From Paraburkholderia kirstenboschensis (GTDB lineage: Bacteria; Pseudomonadota; Gammaproteobacteria; Burkholderiales; Burkholderiaceae): a stretch of DNA of 64,000 nt. This document shows positions 54,253 through 63,300 of the stretch, piece by piece. The notes under the pieces are model-generated. The model did no database searches, had not been told where the DNA came from, and was given only the letters and a program-made list of their open reading frames with translations. The stretch covers positions 186,001 through 250,000 of the forward strand of contig NZ_CAJHCR010000004.1 in the NCBI RefSeq assembly GCF_904848585.1, written 5' to 3'. The translations under genes were made by a program, and so were the position numbers. Within the stretch, counting starts at the first letter, position 1. The number at the start of each line of letters is the position of its first letter.

Positions 54253-55218
54253 TTAGCGATTCCTCGACGAGCCTCGTCCAATGTCCTCTATTCGCACTAT
54301 GCCGTGTCCTTCCGCCGTCGTGCGCGGCACCGCTTTCCACGCGTGTCCGTAGATCACCTCGAAGGTCAGCGCGATTGTTCCGTCGCCCCGCCGACGCGCT
54401 TCGAGCGCTGCCAGCAATGCTCTGTGCAACCGGCGTGCCGCCGCGCCCGACGACTCTTCGCGCTCGAACGGATACGCGCCCCAACGGCGCACGTCCGCGA
54501 GCAGCGACTCGGGCGATTTATAGGTGATTGTGATGGTTTCCTGGTCCATCACGGGAACTTCAAAGCCGCTTTCGACCAGCATGTCGCCAAGGTCATGCAT
54601 GTCGACAAAGTCGATCACATGCTTGCGCGAGCCGACGCCGTGCGCCGCTTCCACCTCGGCGTATGCGCCGCGCAACTCCTTCAGAGTGTCGGGTCCCAAG
54701 GTACTGAACATCAGCAACCCATTCACCTTGAGCACGCGCTGCCACTCAGGGAATACGAGATCGGGGCGCGAGTGCCAGTGAAGTGCGAGATTGGACCAGA
54801 TGAATTCGAAGGCGCCCGCCGCGAAGGGCAGCGCGGAAAAGTCCGCTTGCGCAAAGCGCGGACCGCGTGCGCCAAGCGCCTTGCCGAGCGTGGCAGGCAA
54901 GAAGCGCCGCCAGCTCGTATCGCCGGAATCGTGGCGCAGCGCGCGCGTAAGCATGGCGTGCGACAGGTCCGAGCCGAACACCGGCGCTTCCGGAAAGCGC
55001 TCACGCAATGCAGGAATGTCTTCGCCTGCACCGCAACCGGCATCGAGCACGCTCGCCGGCGCGACCTTGATGTAATCGAGACGCTCGCGCATGCGCTGCG
55101 CGATCTCGCGCGGCAGGAAGGCGACGTCGTCGAAAGTCGTTGCACGGCGGTCGAAAATCCGCCTGAGGCGCCGGGAATCGTAGGCCGGACGGCCTGATTG
55201 AGCGGGAGTTGGGGACAT
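54253..55218 (-). CDS. bioC: Malonyl-ACP O-methyltransferase BioC
   Basis: 321 residues. BioC methylates malonyl-ACP to start pimelate synthesis for biotin. SAM-binding motif I is SVLDAGCGAGEDIPAL, followed by GSDLSHAMLTRA, and FEFIWSNLALHWHSRPD carries the typical NLALHW segment of BioC. The C-terminal region includes TITYKSPESLLADVRRWGAYP. It is longer than E. coli BioC, mostly from N-terminal residues. No other bio gene is in the window. It is divergent from the comF gene. Confidence 0.9.
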   Translation of the reverse strand: MSPTPAQSGRPAYDSRRLRRIFDRRATTFDDVAFLPREIAQRMRERLDYIKVAPASVLDAGCGAGEDIPALRERFPEAPVFGSDLSHAMLTRALRHDSGDTSWRRFLPATLGKALGARGPRFAQADFSALPFAAGAFEFIWSNLALHWHSRPDLVFPEWQRVLKVNGLLMFSTLGPDTLKELRGAYAEVEAAHGVGSRKHVIDFVDMHDLGDMLVESGFEVPVMDQETITITYKSPESLLADVRRWGAYPFEREESSGAAARRLHRALLAALEARRRGDGTIALTFEVIYGHAWKAVPRTTAEGHGIVRIEDIGRGSSRNR

Positions 55219-55301
55219 GGGTGTCGTACTGGCGTAGAGCCCGAAGTATACTCGTTCGCTTCCTCCGCTTCAGTGCGAAAGGCCTTCGCGGCCGCCAGTG
55301 C

Positions 55302-56090
55302 ATGACATTCCGAGCATATTTTTCGTCCTCAGCCAGTCACATCACGCGATTCACGCGCGGCGTGCGTTCGGCGTGGCCGCATGTAATGCACGCAATTCTG
55401 CCGAACGCCTGTGCTTTGTGCGGCAATTTGTCGCACAGCACGCTGTGCCCCTTTTGCGACGAATCCTATTGGAATGAGAGTGCCTTGCGTTGTTGCGTGT
55501 GCGCCGTGCTGCCGCTGACCTTCACGCGAAGGGAACAGCACGCGTCTTATCGCTGCGCGGATTGCGTCGTCGAAGCACCGCCGTTCGATGCAACGTTCGC
55601 GCTCGCCGACTATCGCGCGCCGCTCGACGCGCTCGCAGTCGGCCTTAAGTTTCGCGCCCAGTTGATGCTGGCGCGCGAATTCGCGCGGCGCCTTGCGCGT
55701 CTCGCGCAAGATACCTGGCAAGATCCGTCCGACTGCCCCGATGTCATCGCTCCGGTACCGCTCGCGGACCGGCGTCTCCGTGAGCGCGGTTATAACCAGG
55801 CATGGCAGATTGCCAGAGCGCTGGCTCGTTCGTTGAAGGTGCCGGGCGACCCGACCCTGGTGCGCCGCGTGATCGACACCGCGCCGCAGTCGCGGCTCGA
55901 CCTCGACGCGCGCCGGCTTAACGTGGGCCGTGCATTCCAGCTTGCTGGAAAAGTTGAAGGGCTGCACGTGGGCATCGTGGACGATGTAATGACGACCGGC
56001 GCAACGCTCGAAGCGCTCGCCCGCACGCTGAAGGCAGCCGGCGCGCGGCGCGTCACGAACTTCGTCGCACTGCGCACACCGAAAAACTAG
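55302..56090 (+). CDS. ComF-family phosphoribosyltransferase-like protein
   Basis: 262 residues from MTFRAYF; the frame is open 31 codons earlier. An N-terminal zinc-ribbon-like region has CxxC pairs (NACALCGNLS, LCPFCDESY, LRCCVCAVL, YRCADCVVE), followed by a type I PRTase domain with VIAPVPLADRRLRERGYNQAW and the PRPP loop VGIVDDVMTTGATLEAL. ComF proteins act in DNA uptake (competence) or nucleotide-related roles, which is family knowledge. It is divergent from bioC and 18 bp ahead of trmL. Confidence 0.87.
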   Translation: MTFRAYFSSSASHITRFTRGVRSAWPHVMHAILPNACALCGNLSHSTLCPFCDESYWNESALRCCVCAVLPLTFTRREQHASYRCADCVVEAPPFDATFALADYRAPLDALAVGLKFRAQLMLAREFARRLARLAQDTWQDPSDCPDVIAPVPLADRRLRERGYNQAWQIARALARSLKVPGDPTLVRRVIDTAPQSRLDLDARRLNVGRAFQLAGKVEGLHVGIVDDVMTTGATLEALARTLKAAGARRVTNFVALRTPKN

Positions 56091-56108
56091 TCTCTACCTG
56101 GCCACTTT

Positions 56109-56579
56109 ATGTTCAATGTCGTTCTTGTCGAACCGGAAATTCCGCCTAATACCGGCAACGTCATCCGCCTGTGCGCCAACACGGGTGCGCGGCTGCATCT
56201 GATCGAGCCGCTCGGCTTTCCGCTCGACGACGCCAAGCTGCGCCGCGCCGGTCTCGACTATCACGAATATGCGCAAATGAACGTGCATGCCGACTGGGCC
56301 GCATTTATCGCGAAGGAGTCGCCGGATGCGGCGCGCATGTTCGCGTTCACCACTCGCGGCTCGGGCCGCTTCCACGAGCATGCTTTTAAGTCGGGCGACT
56401 GGTTCGTGTTTGGCGCGGAAACGCGCGGCCTGCCAGACTCGTTGCTCGAACAGTTTCCCAACGAACAGCGCGTGCGCCTGCCGATGCGTCCGGGCAACCG
56501 CAGCCTGAACCTGTCGAATACAGTCGCAATCGTGGTGTTCGAAGCGTGGCGTCAAACAGGTTTCGAGGGCGGCGCCTGA
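56109..56579 (+). CDS. trmL: tRNA (cytidine(34)-2'-O)-methyltransferase
   Basis: 156 residues. TrmL methylates the wobble base of tRNA-Leu isoacceptors using SAM. It is a minimal SPOUT enzyme with [38 protein letters not shown] and the knotted C-terminus [20 protein letters not shown]. It starts 18 bp after comF and overlaps the convergent macrodomain gene by 28 bp at the 3' end. Confidence 0.94.
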   Translation: MFNVVLVEPEIPPNTGNVIRLCANTGARLHLIEPLGFPLDDAKLRRAGLDYHEYAQMNVHADWAAFIAKESPDAARMFAFTTRGSGRFHEHAFKSGDWFVFGAETRGLPDSLLEQFPNEQRVRLPMRPGNRSLNLSNTVAIVVFEAWRQTGFEGGA

Positions 56580-57100
56580 CGGCGCTGCAACTCCGCCTGA
56601 TAACGCTCGAACATGTCGTGGTCGAAGCAGGCGAAGATCACCTGCTCGAGTTGCGGCATGCGAGGTAGATTTTCGATTACCGTTTCGACCGCGATACGAA
56701 CTGCTTCGTCCGGAGGAAAACGGTAGATGCCGCAACTAATCGCGGGGAATGCAATGCTCGCGCAGTTTGCCTCGCGCGCCACTTCGAGCGAGCGCTGATA
56801 GCAGGAAGCCAGCAGATCCGCCTCGCCATGCGTGCCGCCGCGCCAGACCGGGCCCACCGCGTGGATCACATATCGCGCCGGCAAATGGTAGCCGCGCGTG
56901 AGCTTCGCATCGCCAGTCGCGCAGCCGCCAAGCGCTTCGCATTCGCGCAGCAATTCCTTGCCGGCCGCGCGATGAATCGCGCCGTCCACACCGCCGCCGC
57001 CGAGCAACGAAGTATTGGCTGCGTTGACAATGGCGTCCACGTCAAGAGTCGTGATGTCGGCCACGCGCGCTTCCAGCGTGCAACGATCGATACTGAGCAT
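56552..57100 (-). CDS. Macrodomain protein (O-acetyl-ADP-ribose deacetylase-like)
   Basis: 182 residues from MLSIDRCT. The ADP-ribose-binding macrodomain motifs are [57 protein letters not shown] and [17 protein letters not shown]. Relatives (MacroD/YmdB type) hydrolyse O-acetyl-ADP-ribose or remove ADP-ribose from proteins or DNA. No toxin partner such as DarT is next to it. Its 3' end overlaps the trmL 3' end by 28 bp on opposite strands. Confidence 0.9.
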   Translation of the reverse strand: MLSIDRCTLEARVADITTLDVDAIVNAANTSLLGGGGVDGAIHRAAGKELLRECEALGGCATGDAKLTRGYHLPARYVIHAVGPVWRGGTHGEADLLASCYQRSLEVAREANCASIAFPAISCGIYRFPPDEAVRIAVETVIENLPRMPQLEQVIFACFDHDMFERYQAELQRRQAPPSKPV

Positions 57101-57214
57101 GGGAACCTCACTGATCCGTAGCGTCGATAGACAATCGACAGCGAGTGCAGGCAGCCGTTCAGCGTTGTTACACGCCAAACGGCTGACAGGGAGAGCGCCC
57201 GGGAACCTGGGGAC

Positions 57215-58213
57215 TTATTCGGCCTTCGAATCGCGCCGCAACAGGGCGCTGACGGCGTCGCGCGGCGCTACGCCGTCGAACAGCACGGCACAGACCGCCT
57301 GGGTAATCGGCATTTCGATTGCATGAGCACGCGCGATCGCGAGAACCGCTTGCGCGCAACGCACGCCTTCGGCCACATGGCCCAAGCCGCCGAGAATATC
57401 GGCGAGCGAACGGCCCGCGGCGAGCTGCACGCCGACCGTGCGGTTGCGCGACAGATCGCCGGTCGCGGTAAGAATCAGATCGCCGAGTCCCGTCAAACCA
57501 GTGAACGTCTCCGCGCGTCCGCCGAGCGTCACGCCGAGACGCGACATTTCGGCGAGTCCGCGGGTGATCAGCGCCGCGCGCGCGTTCAGGCCGAGACCCA
57601 GACCGTCGGCGATTCCGGTTGCAATAGCCAGCACGTTCTTCACCGCGCCGCCCACTTCTACGCCGACGATGTCGTCGCCCGTATAAATGCGCATCGCGCC
57701 GTGATGAAACGCCGCAACCGTGCGCTCGCGGCAGGCCGCCGAAGCACTCGCGATGGTCAGCGCAACCGGCAAGCGCTGACCGACTTCCCGCGCGAAGCTC
57801 GGACCGGACAGCACGCCATTACTGCCGTGCGCGGGCAGTTCGGCCGCGACCACCTGATGCGGCAACAACTGCGACTCCGCCTCGAAACCCTTGCAAAGCC
57901 ACACGATATGCGCGGGCACTTTGCCCGCGTCGCGCATCGACTGGAACAGGGCACGCAGTCCGGCCACGGGCGTGGCGACGACGCATAGCGCGTCGTCGGC
58001 AAGCGCGTGGTCGAGCGCCGCGTTCAGGTCCGCTTCGTAGCGAAGCGCCGGCGGCAAAGCAACGCCCGCCAGATAGCGGGCGTTTTCGTGCGAAGCGGAG
58101 AGATCTGCGACCAGCGCGGGCTCGCGCGCCCACAACAGCGTGTCGTGTCTGACGGCCAGATGGCCGGCGAGGGCCGTGCCCCATGCGCCGGCTCCGAGAA
58201 CAGCGACCTTCAT
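57215..58213 (-). CDS. gpsA: Glycerol-3-phosphate dehydrogenase [NAD(P)+]
   Basis: 332 residues from [20 protein letters not shown]. GpsA reduces DHAP to glycerol 3-phosphate for phospholipids. It has the Rossmann start, the [13 protein letters not shown] segment, the catalytic Lys region [20 protein letters not shown] and [20 protein letters not shown]. It follows secB by 21 bp, the usual secB-gpsA pair. Confidence 0.96.
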   Translation of the reverse strand: MKVAVLGAGAWGTALAGHLAVRHDTLLWAREPALVADLSASHENARYLAGVALPPALRYEADLNAALDHALADDALCVVATPVAGLRALFQSMRDAGKVPAHIVWLCKGFEAESQLLPHQVVAAELPAHGSNGVLSGPSFAREVGQRLPVALTIASASAACRERTVAAFHHGAMRIYTGDDIVGVEVGGAVKNVLAIATGIADGLGLGLNARAALITRGLAEMSRLGVTLGGRAETFTGLTGLGDLILTATGDLSRNRTVGVQLAAGRSLADILGGLGHVAEGVRCAQAVLAIARAHAIEMPITQAVCAVLFDGVAPRDAVSALLRRDSKAE

Positions 58214-58234
58214 AGCCGGCACTGCCTGCGACAC

Positions 58235-58705
58235 TTAATGCGTGACGCCGTTTTGCGCTGCGCCGTCCTGGCCGCCCATCTGCGCGAGGCGTTGCTCGTA
58301 GAGCGCCTGGAAGTTGATTTCGGCGAGGTGGATCGGCGGGAAACCGGCGCGCGTGATCGCGTCGGCGATGTTCGAGCGCAGGTACGGGAACAGGATGGTC
58401 GGGCACGCAATGCCGACGAGCGGATCGACCTGTTCTGCCGGAATGTTGCGAATATCGAAAATGCCGGCTTGCTTGGCTTCGATCAGGAACGCAACTTTAT
58501 CCGACACCTTGGCCGTCACGGTGCCAGTCACGAGAATTTCGAACACAGTGTCCGCGAGGCGCTCGGCCTTCACGTCGACTTCCACCTCGACCGACGGCAT
58601 GTCCTGCTCGAGGAAAATGGCCGGCGAATTCGGCTGCTCGAGCGACATGTCCTTCAGATAGATGCGCTGGATGTTGAAGAACGGCTGGTTATTCTCGTCG
58701 GACAT
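58235..58705 (-). CDS. secB: Protein-export chaperone SecB
   Basis: 156 residues from [20 protein letters not shown]. SecB holds preproteins unfolded and hands them to SecA. The tetramer-forming beta region [20 protein letters not shown] and the SecA-contact C-terminal sequence are present, including [20 protein letters not shown]. The conserved [18 protein letters not shown] is also seen. It lies between grxC and gpsA in one leftward unit. Confidence 0.97.
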   Translation of the reverse strand: MSDENNQPFFNIQRIYLKDMSLEQPNSPAIFLEQDMPSVEVEVDVKAERLADTVFEILVTGTVTAKVSDKVAFLIEAKQAGIFDIRNIPAEQVDPLVGIACPTILFPYLRSNIADAITRAGFPPIHLAEINFQALYEQRLAQMGGQDGAAQNGVTH

Positions 58706-58855
58706 GATTGAGTGATTCCCTGATAGGTATGCGTAGCGGCGGCCCATGAACTCACGGGTCGCCAGATATTTGCGGCGCGCCGCCCGCCCTCGCGGGGCGA
58801 CGATGCGCCGGCTTGTATTTCACCCGCCGCTTCCCGCGCCCAACGGCGCGAGAAT

Positions 58856-59116
58856 TCAGGCGGCTTGGAGCAGAGGCGTCAGACCGCCCGCGCGATCGAG
58901 CGCGGAGAGATCGTCGTACCCGCCCACGTGCTTCTCGCCGATGAACACTTGCGGCACCGTGCGACGACCGGTCCGGGTCATCATTTCCTCACGACGGGCC
59001 GGGTCCTTGTCGATCAGTACTTTTTCGATATTCTCGACGCCGCGCGACTTTAAAAGACGTTCGGCCATCTGGCAATACGGGCACACCTGCGTGCTGTACA
59101 TGATCACTTTGTTCAC
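58856..59116 (-). CDS. grxC: Glutaredoxin 3
   Basis: 86 residues from GTG 59116, which overlaps the rhodanese stop by four bases and has AAGGAG eight bases upstream. The active site is CPYC in VIMYSTQVCPYCQMAE, with the glutathione-binding TVPQVFIGEKHVGGYDD (cis-Pro and GG). It reduces protein disulfides and glutathione mixed disulfides. The neighbouring SecB and rhodanese make a conserved grxC-secB set. The longer open frame upstream is rejected. Confidence 0.95.
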   Translation of the reverse strand: MNKVIMYSTQVCPYCQMAERLLKSRGVENIEKVLIDKDPARREEMMTRTGRRTVPQVFIGEKHVGGYDDLSALDRAGGLTPLLQAA

Positions 59117-59538
59117 TTGGCTACTCCTTGTTTCACAACCGGCATGCCGGCTTTCTGCCAGGCGTCGACGCCGCCTTCCAGAACGTGGACTTCCGCATAT
59201 CCCGCATCCTGCACGATACGCGCTGCCTTGTTCGACTGCTGGCCAGTCTGGCACACCAGCAGCACGGGGTTGCTCTTATTCTTCACCAGTTGCGCGACCT
59301 TTGCTTGCAACTCGGCGAATTCCAGGTGCCGCGCCGCGGGCAAATGCCCTTTGGCGAAGTCAGCCAGCGGACGCAGGTCGATGACCGCCGCGTTGCGCCG
59401 ATTGATCAGCTGCGTGGCTTCGGCGGCCGACAGGCCACCGCGGCCGCGCCGGCTGATGATCGGCCACAGTAGCAACCCACCGGAGATGAGGACGATCGCA
59501 ATGAGGACAAGGTTTGTGTAATCAGTGAAAAACTTCAC
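59113..59538 (-). CDS. Membrane-anchored rhodanese-like protein
   Basis: 141 residues from GTG 59538. A single N-terminal helix (LVLIAIVLISGGLLLWPII) anchors a rhodanese domain (AAVIDLRPLADFAKGHLPAA) with the active-site Cys in LLVCQTGQQSNKAARIV. Such proteins transfer sulfur or act as sulfurtransferase-like redox partners; the acceptor is unknown. It overlaps grxC (GTGA), giving a rhodanese-grxC-secB-gpsA unit. A -10 candidate TATAAT is at 59590-59585 on this strand. Confidence 0.87.
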   Translation of the reverse strand: MKFFTDYTNLVLIAIVLISGGLLLWPIISRRGRGGLSAAEATQLINRRNAAVIDLRPLADFAKGHLPAARHLEFAELQAKVAQLVKNKSNPVLLVCQTGQQSNKAARIVQDAGYAEVHVLEGGVDAWQKAGMPVVKQGVAK

Positions 59539-59584
59539 GGAAGATCCGCCGAAAAAGAGAGAAATCGGAAAGGGCAATCCCGGC

Positions 59585-59590
59585 ATTATA
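59585..59590 (-). promoter_or_regulatory. Candidate -10 element of the rhodanese-grxC-secB-gpsA unit
   Basis: TATAAT on the minus strand, 47 bp before the rhodanese GTG. No good -35 is at 16-18 bp. The same AT-rich word reads TATAAA on the + strand and could serve gpmA instead. Confidence 0.3.
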
Positions 59591-59674
59591 AAATAAGCGT
59601 CTGACGCGATGGCGGCGCTCCTCGTCGGGCGCCGGGCAGCGCTTACCGCTTCCTTACTACCGACCGGCAATCTT

Positions 59675-60421
59675 ATGTACAAACTCGTTCTCATCCGCCA
59701 CGGCGAATCGACGTGGAACAAGGAAAACCGCTTCACGGGCTGGGTCGACGTCGACCTGACCGAGCAGGGCAACCGCGAAGCGCAGCAGGCGGGCGTGCTG
59801 CTGAGGGAATCCGGCTATTCGTTCGACATCGCCTACACGTCCGTGCTCAAGCGCGCGGTCCGCACGCTGTGGCATGTGCAGGACCAGATGGATCAGATGT
59901 ACATACCCGTCGTGCATTCGTGGCGTCTGAACGAGCGCCACTACGGCGCGCTGTCGGGTCTGAACAAGGCCGAAACCGCGGCGAAATTCGGCGACGAACA
60001 GGTGCTGGTCTGGCGTCGCAGCTACGACACGCCGCCGCCGGCGCTCGAACCGACGGACGAGCGCGCGCCTTATAACGATCCGCGCTACGCCAAGGTGCCG
60101 CGCGAACAGCTGCCGCTCACCGAGTGCCTGAAAGATACGGTGGCGCGCGTGCTGCCGCTGTGGAACGAGTCGATTGCGCCGGCCATCAAGTCGGGCCGCA
60201 AGGTGGTGATCGCGGCGCACGGCAACTCGATCCGCGCATTGGTGAAGTACCTCGACAACATCTCGGACGACGACATCGTCGGGCTCAATATTCCGAACGG
60301 CGTGCCGCTCGTCTATGAACTGGACGAGAACCTGAAGCCGCTGAAGCACTACTATCTGGGCGACCAGGAAGCGATCGCGAAGGCACAGGCTGCCGTCGCG
60401 AAGCAAGGCAAGGCGGGCTGA
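59675..60421 (+). CDS. gpmA: 2,3-bisphosphoglycerate-dependent phosphoglycerate mutase
   Basis: 248 residues from [15 protein letters not shown]. It interconverts 2- and 3-phosphoglycerate in glycolysis and gluconeogenesis. The phospho-His is in [18 protein letters not shown], and the second His is in [17 protein letters not shown]. Conserved [16 protein letters not shown] and YDTPPPAL are intact. The 5' extension of the frame lacks a conserved look. It is divergent from the rhodanese gene. Confidence 0.96.
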   Translation: MYKLVLIRHGESTWNKENRFTGWVDVDLTEQGNREAQQAGVLLRESGYSFDIAYTSVLKRAVRTLWHVQDQMDQMYIPVVHSWRLNERHYGALSGLNKAETAAKFGDEQVLVWRRSYDTPPPALEPTDERAPYNDPRYAKVPREQLPLTECLKDTVARVLPLWNESIAPAIKSGRKVVIAAHGNSIRALVKYLDNISDDDIVGLNIPNGVPLVYELDENLKPLKHYYLGDQEAIAKAQAAVAKQGKAG

Positions 60422-60818
60422 TTCCGCTGCGCCCGCTAGTCCAGCGTGACTGCCACGTAGCTGCTTCTGGCCGCCGCCTGCTCATCTGCCCTTCGCCGCG
60501 TCCCCGCGCATCTTTGTTAAAGATCGTGGCGGCGAAGGTGGCAGCAAGCGCGGCGGCGCGCCACCAACGGATCACGCCGACCGGCAAGACGTACCGGTCA
60601 GTGCAGTCCGCTTCCCTCGATCGCGTCCACTCTGGCCGCGATCCACCGTTACAGCACATTACTTCGACGCCGCGCGCGTGTTGCGCCGAACCCGGCACGC
60701 CTGGCGCTGTCGAATCTCGATTGCCTGCGCCGCGCCCTGAGTTGGCGGGTGTGCAGTTATACTTGTCCGTCCCCATCTCTATCGACGCTGCCACGCGCTT
60801 CCGACCGCAACAGACTCT
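60422..60818. other. Gap between gpmA and the CtpA-type protease, no gene seen
   Basis: The sequence is GC-rich with only short unlikely frames. The best regulatory signal is TATACT at 60758-60763, 56 bp before the protease start, but its -35 region (CCCTGA at 17 bp) is poor. No strong terminator for gpmA was seen: GGCGGGC and GCCCGC just after the gpmA stop can pair but have no T-tract. Confidence 0.45.
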
Positions 60819-62396
60819 ATGCGAAAGAACCTGAAAAATATCGGCCTGATCGCCGCGGGCCTTGCTACCGGTGTATTTGCCACTTTGCAACTTTCGGCCT
60901 CGGCCCAGCAGCCCGCCAGCGCCGCCGCCACTCCGTTGCCGCTGGACCAGCTCAGGCTCTTTGCCGAAGTGTTCGGGCAGATCAAGCACGAGTACGTCGA
61001 ACCTGTCGACGATAAAAAGCTTCTCACCGCCGCAATCAAAGGCATGGTGTCGAGCCTCGACCCGCATTCGTCCTACCTCGACAAGACCGATTACGAGGAA
61101 CTGCAGGAGCAGACCAAAGGTCGCTTCGCGGGCCTCGGCATTGAAATCTCGTCGGAAGACGGCCTGATCAAGGTCATCTCGCCGATCGAAGACACGCCCG
61201 CGTTCCGCGCCGGCATTCGTCCGGGCGACCTGATCACGCGCATCAACGACAAGCCCGTACGCGGCATGACGCTCGACCAGGCGGTCAAGCAGATGCGCGG
61301 CGAACCGGGCACCAAGGTCACGCTCACGATCTTCCGCAAGACCGACGACCGCACGTTCCCGCTCACCGTCACGCGAGCGCTCATCAGGGTGCAGTCGGTC
61401 AAGATGAAGATCCTCGCGCCGGGCTACGCGTATGTGCGTATCACCAGCTTCCAGGAACGCACTACGCCTGACCTCGCCGCGAAGCTGCAGGACATCGCGC
61501 GTCAGCAGCCGAATCTGAAGGGCCTCGTGCTCGACCTGCGCAACAACGGCGGCGGCCTGCTGCAAAGTGCGGTCGGCGTGGCCGGCGCGTTCCTGCCGCC
61601 GAACTCGGTCGTCGTGTCCACCAACGGGCAGATTCCGGATTCGAAGCAGGTTTATCGCGACACTTACGACAACTACCGCCTGCAGTCCTTCGACACCGAT
61701 CCGCTGAAAGACGAAGCGCCGATCTTCAAGACCGTGCCGATGATCGTGCTGACCAACGCCTACTCGGCGTCGGCATCGGAGATCGTCGCGGGCGCGCTGC
61801 AGGATCAGCATCGTGCGCTGATCGTCGGCAAGACGACTTTCGGCAAGGGCTCGGTGCAGACCGTGCGGCCCATGACCGCCGACACCGCGCTGCGCCTGAC
61901 CACGGCGTATTACTACACGCCGAGCGGCCGTTCTATCCAGAACAAGGGCATCCGTCCTGACATCGCGGTCGATCAATACGCAGAAGGCGATCCGGACGAC
62001 GCACTCGTCACGCGCGAAGTCGACTACTCGAATCACCTTGCCAATACGCAAGACCCGAACGAGAAGAAGGAAGCCGAGAAGCGCGAGCAGGATCGCATGG
62101 ACCAGTTGCGTCAGCTTGAAGAGCAGAACGACAAGAAGACGCCGGAACAGCGCCAGAAGGATCGCGAGCGCAAGCCGGTCGAATTCGGTTCCGCCGACGA
62201 CTTCATGCTGGCGCAAGCGTTGAACAAGCTCGAAGGCAAGCCGGTGCAGGAATCGAAGTCGCTGACCGAGCGGCGTCTCGCGCAGAACAAGCCGGCCACG
62301 TCGGCGTCCGCGCCGGTCGCGGTGAAGCCGACGCAACCGGTGCCGGGTGCGTCGGGTGTTGCGCCGGCAGCCGCACCGGCCACCCAAAGCAAGTAA
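60819..62396 (+). CDS. S41-family C-terminal processing peptidase (CtpA/Prc)
   Basis: 525 residues. An N-terminal signal/anchor (MRKNLKNIGLIAAGLATGVF) leads to a PDZ domain (GLGIEISSEDGLIKVISPIE, GDLITRINDKPVRGMTL) and the S41 catalytic core with the Ser in TNAYSASASEIVAGALQ and the Lys in TTFGKGSVQTVRPM. The C-terminal region (about 395-525) is Lys/Glu-rich and then Pro/Ala-rich, probably disordered. Carboxy-terminal proteases trim periplasmic or envelope proteins and often control cell-wall hydrolases. It starts a two-gene run with moeB. Confidence 0.93.
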   Translation: MRKNLKNIGLIAAGLATGVFATLQLSASAQQPASAAATPLPLDQLRLFAEVFGQIKHEYVEPVDDKKLLTAAIKGMVSSLDPHSSYLDKTDYEELQEQTKGRFAGLGIEISSEDGLIKVISPIEDTPAFRAGIRPGDLITRINDKPVRGMTLDQAVKQMRGEPGTKVTLTIFRKTDDRTFPLTVTRALIRVQSVKMKILAPGYAYVRITSFQERTTPDLAAKLQDIARQQPNLKGLVLDLRNNGGGLLQSAVGVAGAFLPPNSVVVSTNGQIPDSKQVYRDTYDNYRLQSFDTDPLKDEAPIFKTVPMIVLTNAYSASASEIVAGALQDQHRALIVGKTTFGKGSVQTVRPMTADTALRLTTAYYYTPSGRSIQNKGIRPDIAVDQYAEGDPDDALVTREVDYSNHLANTQDPNEKKEAEKREQDRMDQLRQLEEQNDKKTPEQRQKDRERKPVEFGSADDFMLAQALNKLEGKPVQESKSLTERRLAQNKPATSASAPVAVKPTQPVPGASGVAPAAAPATQSK

Positions 62397-62409
62397 GCAG
62401 CACGACTCA

Positions 62410-62460
62410 CGTGTCTTCGCGGCGCAAGCCGCCGTGAAGACACGCAGCGAAGAAGACACG
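62410..62460 (+). repeat. Alternative hairpin with duplicated right arm before moeB
   Basis: CGTGTCTTC (62410-62418) is complementary to GAAGACACG at 62436-62444 and again at 62452-62460, so two hairpins that exclude each other can form. The nearer stem is extended by GCGGCG/CGCCG. There is no T-tract. The distal copy ends 11 nt before the moeB ATG. Confidence 0.7.
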
Positions 62461-62470
62461 CTGGCCCGCC

Positions 62471-63229
62471 ATGAATGACGATCAACTCCTTCGCTATTCC
62501 CGCCATATTCTCGTCGACGAAATCGGCATCGAGGCGCAGCAGCGCTTTATCGATGCCCACGCGATCATCGTCGGCGCGGGTGGACTGGGTTCGCCTGCCG
62601 CGATGTATCTCGCGGCGGCTGGCGTCGGACGCTTGACGCTAGTCGATGCCGATACGGTCGATCTAACCAATCTGCAACGGCAGATCCTGCATGTGAGCGC
62701 GTCTGTCGGGCGCAAGAAGGTGGAGTCCGGCCGCGACACGCTCGCGCAAATCAATCCCGAAGTGACCGTGAACGCGGTGGCCGAACGCGTCGACGACGCG
62801 TGGCTTGATCGTCATGTACCCGCCGCCACAGTCGTGCTCGATTGCACCGACAACTTCGCCACGCGCCACGCGATCAATCGCGCCTGCGTGAAGCATGGCG
62901 TGCCGCTGGTGTCGGGCGCCGCATTGCGCTTCGACGGCCAGATCAGCACGTTCGACTTCCGCGACGAAGCATCGCCGTGCTACGCGTGTGTATTTCCCGA
63001 AGACCAGCCGTTCGAGGAAGTCGCGTGCTCGACCATGGGCGTGTTTGCGCCGACGGTCGGCATCATCGGCTCGATGCAGGCGGCCGAAGCGCTGAAGGTA
63101 ATCGGCGAAATCGGCACGCCGCTTGTCGGCCGGCTGACCATGCTCGATTCGCTGCGAATGGAATGGACCACCATGCGCATTGCGCGTCAGCCGGATTGCC
63201 CAGTATGCGGACAACGCCACCGGCCCTGA
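62471..63229 (+). CDS. moeB: MoeB/ThiF-family adenylyltransferase
   Basis: 252 residues. Such proteins adenylate the C-terminal Gly-Gly of a ubiquitin-like sulfur carrier (MoaD, ThiS). Motifs: the N-terminal RYSRHILVDEIGIEAQQRF, the ATP loop [39 protein letters not shown], and zinc-binding Cys pairs (CYACVFPE and CPVCGQRHRP). It lies 74 bp after the protease. Whether it serves molybdopterin or thiamine synthesis cannot be told, so the symbol is provisional. Confidence 0.9.
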   Translation: MNDDQLLRYSRHILVDEIGIEAQQRFIDAHAIIVGAGGLGSPAAMYLAAAGVGRLTLVDADTVDLTNLQRQILHVSASVGRKKVESGRDTLAQINPEVTVNAVAERVDDAWLDRHVPAATVVLDCTDNFATRHAINRACVKHGVPLVSGAALRFDGQISTFDFRDEASPCYACVFPEDQPFEEVACSTMGVFAPTVGIIGSMQAAEALKVIGEIGTPLVGRLTMLDSLRMEWTTMRIARQPDCPVCGQRHRP

Positions 63230-63252
63230 ACAGAAGTACAAAGCCATAATGA

Positions 63253-63279
63253 AAAACGCCGCACATGTGCGGCGTTTTC
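63253..63279. terminator. Bidirectional terminator between moeB and ptsI
   Basis: AAAACGCCGCAC and GTGCGGCGTTTT form a long perfect palindrome around AT, with A- and T-runs on the two sides. It suits both convergent genes. Confidence 0.92.
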
Positions 63280-63300
63280 ATTCGGAGCAGGCAATGTCGA

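Noticed and set aside
56552..57100. Macrodomain gene as a DarG-type antitoxin
   Set aside because: No DarT-like toxin gene is adjacent and the protein is a lone MacroD/YmdB-sized macrodomain.
60285..62459. 724-codon minus-strand open frame over the CtpA-type protease
   Set aside because: It is antisense to a convincing S41 peptidase and shows no family features; typical GC-rich shadow.
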